The notes under the pieces were generated by a model. The model was not told the origin of the DNA and made no database searches. It was given only the letters and a program-made list of their open reading frames with translations. Position numbers and translations under genes: made by a program. A stretch of 64,000 nucleotides of DNA from contig NZ_BLVZ01000009.1 of the NCBI RefSeq assembly GCF_015471405.1, forward strand, positions 210,513 through 274,512, read 5' to 3'. This document shows, one piece after another, positions 34,088 to 41,921 of this stretch (its first letter is position 1; every line of letters starts with the position of its first letter). Origin of the DNA: Pseudomonas cichorii (GTDB lineage Bacteria; Pseudomonadota; Gammaproteobacteria; Pseudomonadales; Pseudomonadaceae).

Positions 34088-35125
34088 TCAGCGAAACGCT
34101 GGCACTACATGCTTGATGAACAGTTCCAGCGATTTCTTCTTCTCGGCGTGCGACAGGCTGTTGTCACACCAGAAGCTGAACTCGTCGACACCCAGTTCCT
34201 GGTAGTAACGGATGCGCGGGATGATTTCTTCCGGGGTGCCGATCATGGTGTTCTTGCGGATGTTTTCCAGCTCGAACTCCGGGCGTTCCTTGAATTTCTC
34301 TTCCGGGCTTGGCGCCAGGAAACCATTGACCGGTGTCTGCTTGTTGCCGAACCAGGCATCGAAAGTGCGGTAGAACTTCGAGATCGCGGTCGCACCGACT
34401 TTCCAGCCTTCGGGCTCGTCAGCAGTGTGGACGTGGGTGTGGCGCAGGACCATCAGTTGTGGGCGAGGGACGCTTGGGTTGTTGTCCAGCGCGGCCTGGA
34501 ACTTGTTCTTCAGGTCCAGGACTTCTTCATCACCTTTCATCAGCGGCGTGACCATCACGTTGCAGCCATTCTGTACCGCAAAGTTGTGGGAGTCCGGGTC
34601 ACGGGCCGCTATCCACATCGGTGGCGTCTTGATCGGTTTTGGCACGCTGGTGGAGGTGGGGAATTTCCAGATATCGCCGTCGTGAGCGTAGTCGCCTTGC
34701 CACAGGGCCTTGACCACCGGAACCATCTCGCGCAAGGCCTTGCCACCCTCCGATGCAGGCATGCCACCGGCCATGCGATCGAATTCGACCTGATAGGCAC
34801 CACGGGCCAGACCTACTTCCATGCGGCCATTGCTGATGACATCCAGCAACGCGCATTCGCCTGCTACCCGCAACGGATGCCAGAACGGAGCAATGATGGT
34901 GCCTGCACCCAGATGGATGGTGCTGGTTCTGGCGGCGAGATAGGCCAGCAGCGGCATCGGGCTTGGAGATATGGTGTATTCCATTGCATGGTGTTCGCCG
35001 ATCCAGACGGTGCTGAATCCGCCTTTTTCGGCCAGCAGCGTCAGTTCGGTCAGGTCCTCGAAAAGCTGATGATGACTGACTTGCTCATCCCAGCGTTCCA
35101 TGTGCACGAACAACGAAAATTTCAT
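34088..35125 (-). CDS. LLM-class flavin-dependent monooxygenase (bacterial luciferase-like)
   Basis: 345 residues from the ATG at 35125, with GAGGTGAG upstream. It has a luciferase-like TIM barrel: the start MKFSLFVHMERW, the conserved WIGEHHAMEY segment, GAGTIIAPFWHPLRVAGECALLD and RMEVGLARGAYQVEFDRM. It uses FMNH2 and O2 to oxidise an unknown organic substrate in the cytoplasm. No flavin reductase is adjacent. Two GGTATACC palindromes upstream suggest repression by a GntR-type protein encoded elsewhere. One shared core with the gmaS promoter hints at linked control. Confidence 0.9.
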   Translation of the reverse strand: MKFSLFVHMERWDEQVSHHQLFEDLTELTLLAEKGGFSTVWIGEHHAMEYTISPSPMPLLAYLAARTSTIHLGAGTIIAPFWHPLRVAGECALLDVISNGRMEVGLARGAYQVEFDRMAGGMPASEGGKALREMVPVVKALWQGDYAHDGDIWKFPTSTSVPKPIKTPPMWIAARDPDSHNFAVQNGCNVMVTPLMKGDEEVLDLKNKFQAALDNNPSVPRPQLMVLRHTHVHTADEPEGWKVGATAISKFYRTFDAWFGNKQTPVNGFLAPSPEEKFKERPEFELENIRKNTMIGTPEEIIPRIRYYQELGVDEFSFWCDNSLSHAEKKKSLELFIKHVVPAFR

Positions 35126-35181
35126 GACACTCACCTCGGTTCAATCGTGGCGCCCCAAGAGGGCGGAGCCGATATTTTTTT

Positions 35182-35253
35182 GGTATACCGCAATGCTTTG
35201 GGGTGATGTAGATCAAGCAGTGTGGGAAAGCTTGTTCTGTCTGATGGTATACC
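35182..35253. promoter_or_regulatory. Pair of GGTATACC operators upstream of the LLM gene
   Basis: TGGTATACCGCAATGCTTT (from 35181) and TGGTATACCGTAATACTTT (from 35245) are near-identical 19-mers starting 64 bp apart, each holding the palindrome GGTATACC. They lie 57-130 bp upstream of the ATG. The spacing is close to six helical turns, compatible with a dimer-of-dimers or loop. Confidence 0.65.
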
Positions 35254-35308
35254 GTAATACTTTATGTGCAAGCGTTTTTTGGTGAGGTCTGTTTCTGGCG
35301 GCGCGATC

Positions 35309-36751
35309 TCATTTCATATGCAGTGCATACCCCGGCGTCCAGCTTTCCAGTCTGTATTGCCCGGCGATCAGGGTGCAGTAGCTCAGGCGTGCCAGGTACG
35401 CCCCGGCACTGTCGAGGTAGGTCTGGATTTGCGCGGGCTCACTGCACATCGCCAGTTTTCGGCCGCGTAGCAGCCCGAGAGTCTGTGCCGAGCGCATGGC
35501 ACCCATGGGCTCAGGGTCGGCAATGATCAGCGCGCCTTCGGGCACCGACGCTTCATAAGCCTGCACGAAGCGTTCGGCTGACCGGTCTGGCAGATAAGGT
35601 GTCATGAAATAATGAATGTCGTCGCGAAACGGCAGCGCTTCGATGTGCGTCGGCAAGCGGATCAGGCCGCTGTTGTAGAGCGAATAGACAGACAGGATCG
35701 CGATGGGTGAGGTCAGCGCCGAAAGGCTCAGCAAGGCATTGCCCATGCGGGTGCGTGCCACTATCGCCTGAAGCTGGATCACCCCGAGGATGCTCAATAG
35801 CGCCACGCCCGGCAGGAAGAAGACAAAGCGATCAGTCACGTTATACGAAGCCGCAAACACCATGTTCAGAAATGCTGCGCTCCACAGCAGGCGCAGCCGA
35901 GGGGCGCGAGGAAAGATGAGCAACCCCACCAGTTGCGGCCCCAGCAAAGAGAGCAACAGCAGGCCCACCGACTTTTTCTCGTACCACATGATGTCGAAGC
36001 GCAGCAGGCTGCCTTCCCGGTTGACGTCGGTCAGGATGGCGGACGAACCCGTGAGGTAGCGGCGGCCAATCTCCGGCAGGCTCATCGCGCTCTGCAGGTC
36101 GTGAGCGATGGCTGGCAATGCGACTGCGATACCCGCGATGAAGCCGGGCAGGGTTATCAGAATCCGTAGCTTGTGCTGGTACAGCAACTGGATATACAGC
36201 GGCAGCAGCACCACAAACGTCAGTTGGTGAGTGGCGGCACCAAGCCCGGTCAGCAGGCCGATGACAAGCAGCTTTTTCAGTTCGCCCAGATGCGGCTCTG
36301 CACGGAGTTGCATCCAATAGGCCAACAAGACGAACAGCGTGTGCAACAGATAGACATCGGCCTTGGTCGAGACCCAGAACACCGCATGGGACAGTACTGT
36401 CACCACGGCGGCGAGCACGGCCTGTCGTGGCGTGGCGCCTGCACTCCCGGCCAATTGGTAGATGAGCCATGCCAGTGGCAGCAAGAGCATCGAGTTGAGC
36501 AGGCTTAGCGCTTGCGGGCCGAACAACTGGAAGAACAATGTCGTGACGAATTGATAGAACGGATGATCCACCGGCCCGAGAGACTGGCTGAAGTACTGAC
36601 CCTGGCTGGCATCGACCAGAAACATGCCGTTATCCCGCCACTGGACCGGGCCGCTGGAAGCGATAAAACTTGCGACGATAGCGCCACACAACAGCAAAAG
36701 GGGAATGAGAGGGAGTAACGATGAAGCGCGTGGGTCTTTGTCTTGATTCAT
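35309..36751 (-). CDS. Polytopic membrane protein, GT-C glycosyltransferase-like (DUF2723 type)
   Basis: A 480-residue inner-membrane protein with about ten to eleven hydrophobic helices. The first extracytoplasmic loop has WRDNGMFLVDASQG...DHPFYQFVTTLF, and a later segment reads FWVSTKADVYLLHTLFVLLAYW. These resemble the acidic loop and the AEVYSLNTLF motif of DUF2723/GT-C lipid-linked mannosyltransferase-like proteins. A soluble C-terminal part (about 385-480) has PYLPDRSAERFVQAYE. The acceptor and sugar are unknown. It stands alone, divergent from norR. Confidence 0.7.
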   Translation of the reverse strand: MNQDKDPRASSLLPLIPLLLLCGAIVASFIASSGPVQWRDNGMFLVDASQGQYFSQSLGPVDHPFYQFVTTLFFQLFGPQALSLLNSMLLLPLAWLIYQLAGSAGATPRQAVLAAVVTVLSHAVFWVSTKADVYLLHTLFVLLAYWMQLRAEPHLGELKKLLVIGLLTGLGAATHQLTFVVLLPLYIQLLYQHKLRILITLPGFIAGIAVALPAIAHDLQSAMSLPEIGRRYLTGSSAILTDVNREGSLLRFDIMWYEKKSVGLLLLSLLGPQLVGLLIFPRAPRLRLLWSAAFLNMVFAASYNVTDRFVFFLPGVALLSILGVIQLQAIVARTRMGNALLSLSALTSPIAILSVYSLYNSGLIRLPTHIEALPFRDDIHYFMTPYLPDRSAERFVQAYEASVPEGALIIADPEPMGAMRSAQTLGLLRGRKLAMCSEPAQIQTYLDSAGAYLARLSYCTLIAGQYRLESWTPGYALHMK

Positions 36752-37203
36752 GTAGAGCTCTCTGGGGAGACGTCTGCATTCGTTTCATTGGGGCATTTTT
36801 TCCAGGGGCGCAATGCCGCAGGAATAATGAAGCAACTCCGGATTTAATGAATTGTCATTAAGGCCCGCAACTAATGGAGAAGCGATCTGAAACCGACCCT
36901 GATGTGCGGGCGTTGATAGCGCTCCGGCCAGTGTCGGGGGCACTATGGAACGAAAGTGGACAATTGCCACTTCAATAAAGTTAAAGGGCAGGGGTTATAT
37001 CGTCATCGTGCTGGCGTCAGAAAAGTCAGGAGCGGTTACGGTGCCGTGAAACACTGTTTATGTGTTTCATTGGTTTAACAGTTATCGGAATCAGTGGCCT
37101 CTAATTGCAGCTATATAACCTGTCCTTTTGAAGAATATAAATGTCGCATTGACGCTGAACGAAGTCATAATGACTCGTTTTTCTCGAGCGTTCAGGAGTC
37201 GCA
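36752..37203. promoter_or_regulatory. Divergent intergenic region with TGAAACAC inverted repeat
   Basis: 452 bp without a gene between the membrane protein and norR. The clearest element is TGAAACAC-N7-GTGTTTCA at 37047-37069, a perfect 8-bp inverted repeat about 135 bp before the norR ATG. AT-rich stretches near 37111-37140 may hold the norR promoter. No convincing sigma-54 site was found. Confidence 0.5.
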
Positions 37204-38754
37204 ATGCCCAATCTCTTGCTGTCGGCGCTGGTCCCTCTGGTGGCCGACCTTACCCGCGAGCTGCCGCAAGAGGAGCGCTATCGGCGTTTACTGCATGCCC
37301 TGCGGCAATGGTTGCCTTGTGATGCGGTGGCCTTGCTCAGGCTTGAAGACGATGTGCTGATCCCGCTGGCTGTCGATGGCCTGAGCCCTGACACGCTTGG
37401 GCGTCGATTCCGGGTGCAGGAACATCCCCGGCTCAGGATTCTGCTGGAAAGCGAAGGGCCTGTACGTTTCTCCATGGATTGCGATCTGCCCGACCCCTAT
37501 GACGGTCTGGTGGAAGGTCACGGCCAGCTTGAGGTGCATGACTGCCTGGGATGCGCGCTGTATTTTCAGGACAAGCCTTGGGGGCTTATCACCCTTGATT
37601 CCCTGGACCCATCCAGTTTTGGCAGTGTCGATCTGGAGAACCTCCAGGCCTTTGCCAGCCTGGCGGCGGCGACGGTCATGGCCAGTGACCGGATCAGCCA
37701 GTTAGGCCGTAACTATGAAGAGCAGCGGCAGCTGGCCGAGGTCTACAAACGTGTGGCGGGTGGTCGTGCTCCGCGTGAGCTGATCGGCCAGAGTGCCGTA
37801 CACAAGCGCATGCAGCAGGAAATCCAGTTGGTGGGTAACAGCCCCCTGACTGTTCTGGTCACCGGCGAAACCGGGGTTGGCAAGGAACTGGTTTCCGAGT
37901 CGATCCATCTGCATTCCCCCAGGGCGCACAAGCCGTTGATCAGCCTCAATTGCGCGGCCTTGCCTGAAACGCTGGTGGAGAGCGAGCTGTTCGGGCACGT
38001 CAAAGGTGCGTTCTCTGGTGCGGTCAATGGTCGTAGCGGCAAGTTCGAGCTGGCGGATGGCGGCACGCTGTTTCTGGATGAGGTCGGCGAGTTGCCGCTT
38101 CCGGTGCAGTCAAAGCTGTTGCGCGTGTTGCAGAGCGGCCAGTTGCAGCGGGTCGGCTCGGATCAGGAACATCATGTGGATGTGCGCATCATCGCAGCCA
38201 CCAACCGGGATCTGGCCGAAGAAGTCCGTTCAGGCCGTTTTCGCGCTGATCTCTATCACCGGCTGAGCGTTTATCCGTTGAATGTGCCGCCCCTGCGCGA
38301 GCGAGGGCGTGATGTGCTGTTGCTGGCGGGTTACTTTCTGGAAGAGAACCGCATGCGTATGGGCTTGCGCAGCCTGCGGCTCAATGCCGAGGCCCAGAAA
38401 CTTCTGCTGGCTCATGCTTGGCCCGGCAATGTTCGTGAGCTGGAGCATCTGATCAGTCGTGCAGTGCTCAAGGCCTTGTCCGCACACCCGGAAAGGCCAC
38501 GCATTCTGACAATCGAAGCTCATGCACTGGGGCTCGATGACCAGCCGCAAGCCACACCGGCAGTTGCCATATCGGGTGCGAACCTGGCGATCAGGCCGGG
38601 ACAGGGGCTCAAGGAGTCGGTGGACGCCTATCAACGTGCATTGATCGTCGAAGCCCTGGAGCGGCATCAAGGGAAATGGGTCGATGTGGCGCGGGAATTA
38701 TCGGTGGATCGGGCCAACTTGAGTCGTCTGGCAAAACGTTTGGGAGTTCGCTGA
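37204..38754 (+). CDS. norR: NorR-family nitric-oxide-responsive sigma-54 activator
   Basis: A 516-residue bacterial enhancer-binding protein. Order: N-terminal GAF (about 20-165; DCLGCALYFQDKPWGLITLDSLDP, which in NorR holds the NO-binding non-haem iron), AAA+ domain with Walker A GETGVGKE (221-228), C-terminal HTH (about 475-516; WVDVARELSVDRANLSRLAKRLG). The sigma-54 contact loop reads GAFSGA (268-273) instead of GAFTGA. CAGGAG precedes the ATG. No hmp, norVW or norCB lies beside it, so its target is elsewhere. Confidence 0.9.
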   Translation: MPNLLLSALVPLVADLTRELPQEERYRRLLHALRQWLPCDAVALLRLEDDVLIPLAVDGLSPDTLGRRFRVQEHPRLRILLESEGPVRFSMDCDLPDPYDGLVEGHGQLEVHDCLGCALYFQDKPWGLITLDSLDPSSFGSVDLENLQAFASLAAATVMASDRISQLGRNYEEQRQLAEVYKRVAGGRAPRELIGQSAVHKRMQQEIQLVGNSPLTVLVTGETGVGKELVSESIHLHSPRAHKPLISLNCAALPETLVESELFGHVKGAFSGAVNGRSGKFELADGGTLFLDEVGELPLPVQSKLLRVLQSGQLQRVGSDQEHHVDVRIIAATNRDLAEEVRSGRFRADLYHRLSVYPLNVPPLRERGRDVLLLAGYFLEENRMRMGLRSLRLNAEAQKLLLAHAWPGNVRELEHLISRAVLKALSAHPERPRILTIEAHALGLDDQPQATPAVAISGANLAIRPGQGLKESVDAYQRALIVEALERHQGKWVDVARELSVDRANLSRLAKRLGVR

Positions 38755-38827
38755 AGGCAGCCATGATTGCAGGCGCTATTTGCTCATTGGTCGCCTGTTA
38801 TTAAAAAAGACTGAATTTTTTTGCGCG

Positions 38828-38861
38828 GTGTTGTGTCCTCTATAGTCCATGGACACAACAC
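38828..38861. promoter_or_regulatory. Operator-like inverted repeat before small gene
   Basis: GTGTTGTGTCC (38828-38838) and GGACACAACAC (38851-38861) form a perfect 11-bp inverted repeat. The 12-nt spacer contains TATAGT, a plausible -10 element. It ends 18 bp before the ATG at 38880. Confidence 0.6.
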
Positions 38862-38879
38862 AAGAGGTATAGCCTAATA

Positions 38880-39104
38880 ATGGCACTGCCCAAGCACTAC
38901 CGCATTGATTACTTATTAAACGGGACGTTCAAAAGTTTTTATATTCGTGCCGATAATATGGATAACGCCGAGGCATGGCACCACGCAAGTGTAGACGCCG
39001 GTCTGGCTCGTATTCCCAAATACCGACTGGAGAAAGTACCCCGTGTAACGAAGCCACATGCTGAACATTTTGGCATCACCAATGTTGAGTGGGTAAAAAC
39101 CTGA
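38880..39104 (+). CDS. Small conserved Pseudomonas protein
   Basis: A 74-residue basic cytoplasmic protein, start ATG with AAGAGGT upstream. Pattern: HYRIDYLLNGTFKSFYI, then an acidic helix (ADNMDNAEAWHHAS) and a C-terminal NVEWVKT. It resembles a family of small pseudomonad proteins sharing an RIDYLL...AWHxA...V.W layout (possibly DUF6555, from memory). Function unknown. A strong operator-like palindrome precedes it, so expression is probably switched. It stands alone between norR and the MFS gene. Confidence 0.75.
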   Translation: MALPKHYRIDYLLNGTFKSFYIRADNMDNAEAWHHASVDAGLARIPKYRLEKVPRVTKPHAEHFGITNVEWVKT

Positions 39105-39201
39105 TAGCCCGCTTAGTTGTCGTTATTGCTGCATCGGGCGGGTTTTGATCCTGCCTGATGCGCTTATCCTGATGCATGAATTTCCTTGAGTGAAGTCGGC
39201 C

Positions 39202-40680
39202 ATGACCACCATTCCGCAATCCCGGCAGGGGCGTGTCTTCGAGACGGATCTGCCTGCGCGGCTGGATCGGTTGCCGTGGGGCCGGTTTCATACCTTGCTG
39301 GTAATAGCCCTGGGGATCACCTGGCTGCTTGACGGCCTGGAGGTGACCCTGGCCGGCTCTGTGGCGGGCGCTCTGAAAGACAGTCCGGTTCTCAAGCTCT
39401 CCAACAGTGATATCGGCCTGGCCGGTGCGGTGTACATCGCCGGTGCGGTGCTGGGTGCGCTGTTCTTCGGTTGGCTGACCGACCGCCTCGGGCGTCGCAA
39501 GCTGTTTTTCATCACCTTGCTGCTGTATGTGGGAGCCACAGCCGCCACAGCGTTTTCATTCAACCTGTGGAGCTTCCTGCTGTTTCGCTTTTTGACCGGC
39601 ATGGGCATTGGCGGTGAATACACCGCAATCAATTCGACCATTCAGGAGTTCACGCCCGCCCGCTACCGTGGCTGGGTGGACCTGAGTATCAATGGGACGT
39701 TCTGGCTGGGCGCAGCCCTTGGCGCCGGTGGTTCGATCCTGCTGCTGGACCCGCAGTGGCTGGGAAGCGAATTGGGTTGGCGGCTGTGTTTCGGCATTGG
39801 CGCCATTCTCGGCCTGTTTATCCTGCTGATGCGTCTCTGGCTGCCGGAAAGCCCGCGCTGGCTGCTGATCCATGATCGACCTGAAGAAGCCAGGCGTATC
39901 GTGGAGCAGATCGAAGCCGATATGCGTCGTCAGGGGCATGTACTGCCCGAGCCACAAGGTCGACCGTTGCGTTTGCAGGCACGAGATCACACGCCGCTGG
40001 GGGAAATAGCCCGAACCCTGCTGGTGACTTTCCGTCAGCGCTCACTGGTCGGGCTGACCCTGTTGACGGCCCAGGCCTTTTTCTACAACGCGATTTTCTT
40101 TACCTACGCCCTGGTGCTCACCGAGTTCTATGGTGTCCCATCAGCACAGGTCGGCTGGTATGTGCTGCCTTTGGCGCTGGGTAATTTCTGCGGGCCGCTG
40201 CTGCTGGGGAGACTGTTCGATGTCATCGGGCGGCGCATCATGATCAGCTCCACTTACGCGATTGCCGGTGTGCTGCTGACCATCAGTGGTTATCTGTTTG
40301 CTCAAGGGCTGCTGGATGTCAGGCAGCAGGCCATTGCCTGGATGGTGATCTTCTTTTTTGCCTCGGCTGCTGCCAGTTCTGCTTACCTGACCGTGTCGGA
40401 AACTTTCCCGCTGGAGATTCGTGCCTTGGCCATTGCCGTGTTCTATGCCTTTGGCACTGGCCTGGGAGGCATCATCGGCCCGACGCTGTTCGGCCAACTG
40501 ATAGAAACCCAGGATCGCGACAATGTGCTCATCGGCTATCTGATCGGGGCTGGGCTGATGATGATCGCCGCTCTGGTGCAGGCCATCTGGGGCGCGGCAG
40601 CCGAGCGCAAGTCGCTGGAGGAGGTTGCCCGGCCCCTGTCACAGGTCAGAGAGCAGGAGGCGTCTGATCGATCAGCCTGA
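39202..40680 (+). CDS. MFS transporter, sugar-porter/organic-acid type
   Basis: 492 residues from the ATG at 39202; a GTG at 39190 is in frame. Twelve hydrophobic helices with two MFS halves: GWLTDRLGRRKLFF after helix 2, RFLTGMGIGGEYTAINSTIQEFTPARYRG, WLPESPRWLL after helix 6, and GRLFDVIGRRIM in the second half. This layout matches the metabolite:H+ symporter/sugar-porter group. Substrate unknown. The 3' end overlaps a convergent small gene by 35 bp. Confidence 0.88.
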   Translation: MTTIPQSRQGRVFETDLPARLDRLPWGRFHTLLVIALGITWLLDGLEVTLAGSVAGALKDSPVLKLSNSDIGLAGAVYIAGAVLGALFFGWLTDRLGRRKLFFITLLLYVGATAATAFSFNLWSFLLFRFLTGMGIGGEYTAINSTIQEFTPARYRGWVDLSINGTFWLGAALGAGGSILLLDPQWLGSELGWRLCFGIGAILGLFILLMRLWLPESPRWLLIHDRPEEARRIVEQIEADMRRQGHVLPEPQGRPLRLQARDHTPLGEIARTLLVTFRQRSLVGLTLLTAQAFFYNAIFFTYALVLTEFYGVPSAQVGWYVLPLALGNFCGPLLLGRLFDVIGRRIMISSTYAIAGVLLTISGYLFAQGLLDVRQQAIAWMVIFFFASAAASSAYLTVSETFPLEIRALAIAVFYAFGTGLGGIIGPTLFGQLIETQDRDNVLIGYLIGAGLMMIAALVQAIWGAAAERKSLEEVARPLSQVREQEASDRSA

Positions 40681-40870
40681 CAACGCCGCGCAGGTCCTGG
40701 ACCGAAGCCTGCAAGCCTTCGATCTTGTCGCTGACTTCCTGCATTTCGGTCGGGCGAAAGGTATGTTGCAGGTACATGACGTGGCCTGCCAGGTTCATTG
40801 ACACACGTTCCAGATCATCCGCTGTCTGCTGCAAATACTCCTGAATGTCTTTCAGTGGTTCTATTTGCAC
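40646..40870 (-). CDS. Small coiled-coil protein, unknown function
   Basis: 74 residues, acidic and mostly helical, with leucine heptads (IQEYLQQTADDLERVSMNLAGHVMYLQ and MQEVSDKIEGLQASVQDLRGVV) suggesting a short antiparallel coiled coil. It overlaps the 3' end of the plus-strand MFS gene by 35 bp. I do not recognise a named family. Its amino-acid composition looks like a real protein and no antisense gene explains the non-overlapping part. Confidence 0.6.
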   Translation of the reverse strand: MQIEPLKDIQEYLQQTADDLERVSMNLAGHVMYLQHTFRPTEMQEVSDKIEGLQASVQDLRGVVRLIDQTPPAL

Positions 40871-40986
40871 CAGCCTTTACTCCGGCAATTGCGCATCATG
40901 GGTGTGATTGTGTTTGTCTGCGGATCAACATACACCTGCTGTGTCGGCAGTGATGGCATTATGCTTTAGAGTATTTCGTCGAAAAA

Positions 40987-41181
40987 TCACTGCTCGTCGG
41001 ATTCCGAATAAGAATCCAGCAATTCAGCCAGCGCACGGGTACGTTCAAGGCCGCTGGTGGTGGACATGATTCGGGCCACTGCTTCAATCGCTTGTGCCTT
41101 TGCTTCGGCGCGTTCGGCATCGGTGTTATTGGGCGTGGCGTCCTGCGCTGCTTCAATAATCGATTGCTCAAAGGTATTCAT
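40987..41181 (-). CDS. Small acidic protein, unknown function
   Basis: 64 residues, helical, rich in Ala and Glu (AERAEAKAQAIEAVARIMSTT), ending SESDEQ. A second minus frame at 40959-41171 overlaps it but is basic and proline-rich, looking like a shadow. AAAGAG lies before the ATG. No family recognised; it may be a small adaptor-type or toxin-neutralising acidic protein, but nothing in the sequence proves a role. Confidence 0.55.
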   Translation of the reverse strand: MNTFEQSIIEAAQDATPNNTDAERAEAKAQAIEAVARIMSTTSGLERTRALAELLDSYSESDEQ

Positions 41182-41252
41182 GGTTGTCGCTCTTTGGGGG
41201 CAGATGTCTGTGATACCGATAGCGGGTCGTTATTTCAAGTCTCAGGCGTTGC

Positions 41253-41723
41253 TCAGTCACCCTCGTAGGGGAAGTCTTGCAGGGTTTGAACCAGAGACAC
41301 ATCGTCCGGACTCTGGATATTGTCCAGCACCCAGCATTGGCTGCCCGGATTCTTGATCAGCAGCAGGATAGTGCTCTGGGTGCTTGCGCCCAGCGGAGAA
41401 ACCATCTCGACCACTGCCTGTTTGTCGGAGCTGGATACCTGCTTCCATTCAACAGCCTTGATCACCTCATTATCCTGAGTACCGGTCCATGGATCCGCAC
41501 TGATGGCGCACTGGTCGCCAGGCTGCTGGCAACTCCAGTCCTTCTTCAGCAAACCCAGCAAGTTCTTGGACAGATACTCGGGCCCACCTTTGCCACTGAC
41601 ATAGAAATCATGGTGGTTGGTGTAGATCCAGCGTGCCGTGTCAACCGGTGTACCGGCAGGGCAGGCGGCTTGTGCGGCAGTTGAGAACAGGCAGGCAAGA
41701 ATGATCGCAAGGGGTCTGGACAT
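41253..41723 (-). CDS. Secreted/periplasmic protein, DUF3828-like
   Basis: 156 residues with a clear Sec signal (residues 1-19, LAIILACLFSTAAQA). The mature domain has four Cys (CPAGT, WSCQQPGDQCAI, SQCWVL) compatible with two disulfides. The pattern ARWIYTNHHDFY...LLKKDWSC...DPWTGTQD and a final WVLDNIQSPD strand recall DUF3828/NTF2-like periplasmic proteins. Function unknown. It is separated from the cysteine-synthase-like gene by a hairpin, so it is probably not part of that cluster. Confidence 0.7.
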   Translation of the reverse strand: MSRPLAIILACLFSTAAQAACPAGTPVDTARWIYTNHHDFYVSGKGGPEYLSKNLLGLLKKDWSCQQPGDQCAISADPWTGTQDNEVIKAVEWKQVSSSDKQAVVEMVSPLGASTQSTILLLIKNPGSQCWVLDNIQSPDDVSLVQTLQDFPYEGD

Positions 41724-41858
41724 GGAACGAAACTCGGCAAATGGGTGGTCGGTGAAGATGTAACGTTGATGACACGCATTTGGAGGCCAAGCGCGGGAAA
41801 AAGCAATGGGTCTGGCTGCTGAAAAGCGGTGGCGCGGTGGCTGTCGAGCCGTGAAATC

Positions 41859-41898
41859 GACCCGGCCCGATAATTCCTGTGGCTGATCGGGCCGGGTC
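41859..41898. terminator. Hairpin after the minus-strand amino-acid cluster
   Basis: GACCCGGCCCGAT/ATCGGGCCGGGTC, a perfect 13-bp stem with a 14-nt loop, 23 bp past the stop of the cysteine-synthase-like gene. No long T-run follows, but its place marks the end of the 46565-41922 transcript. Confidence 0.65.
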
Positions 41899-41921
41899 TG
41901 GAGGTTTGCCTTCGCAAGCGC

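Noticed and set aside
40959..41171. 70-codon minus-strand frame overlapping the acidic small protein
   Set aside because: Basic, proline-rich composition typical of a frame shadow; the 40987-41181 frame looks more protein-like.
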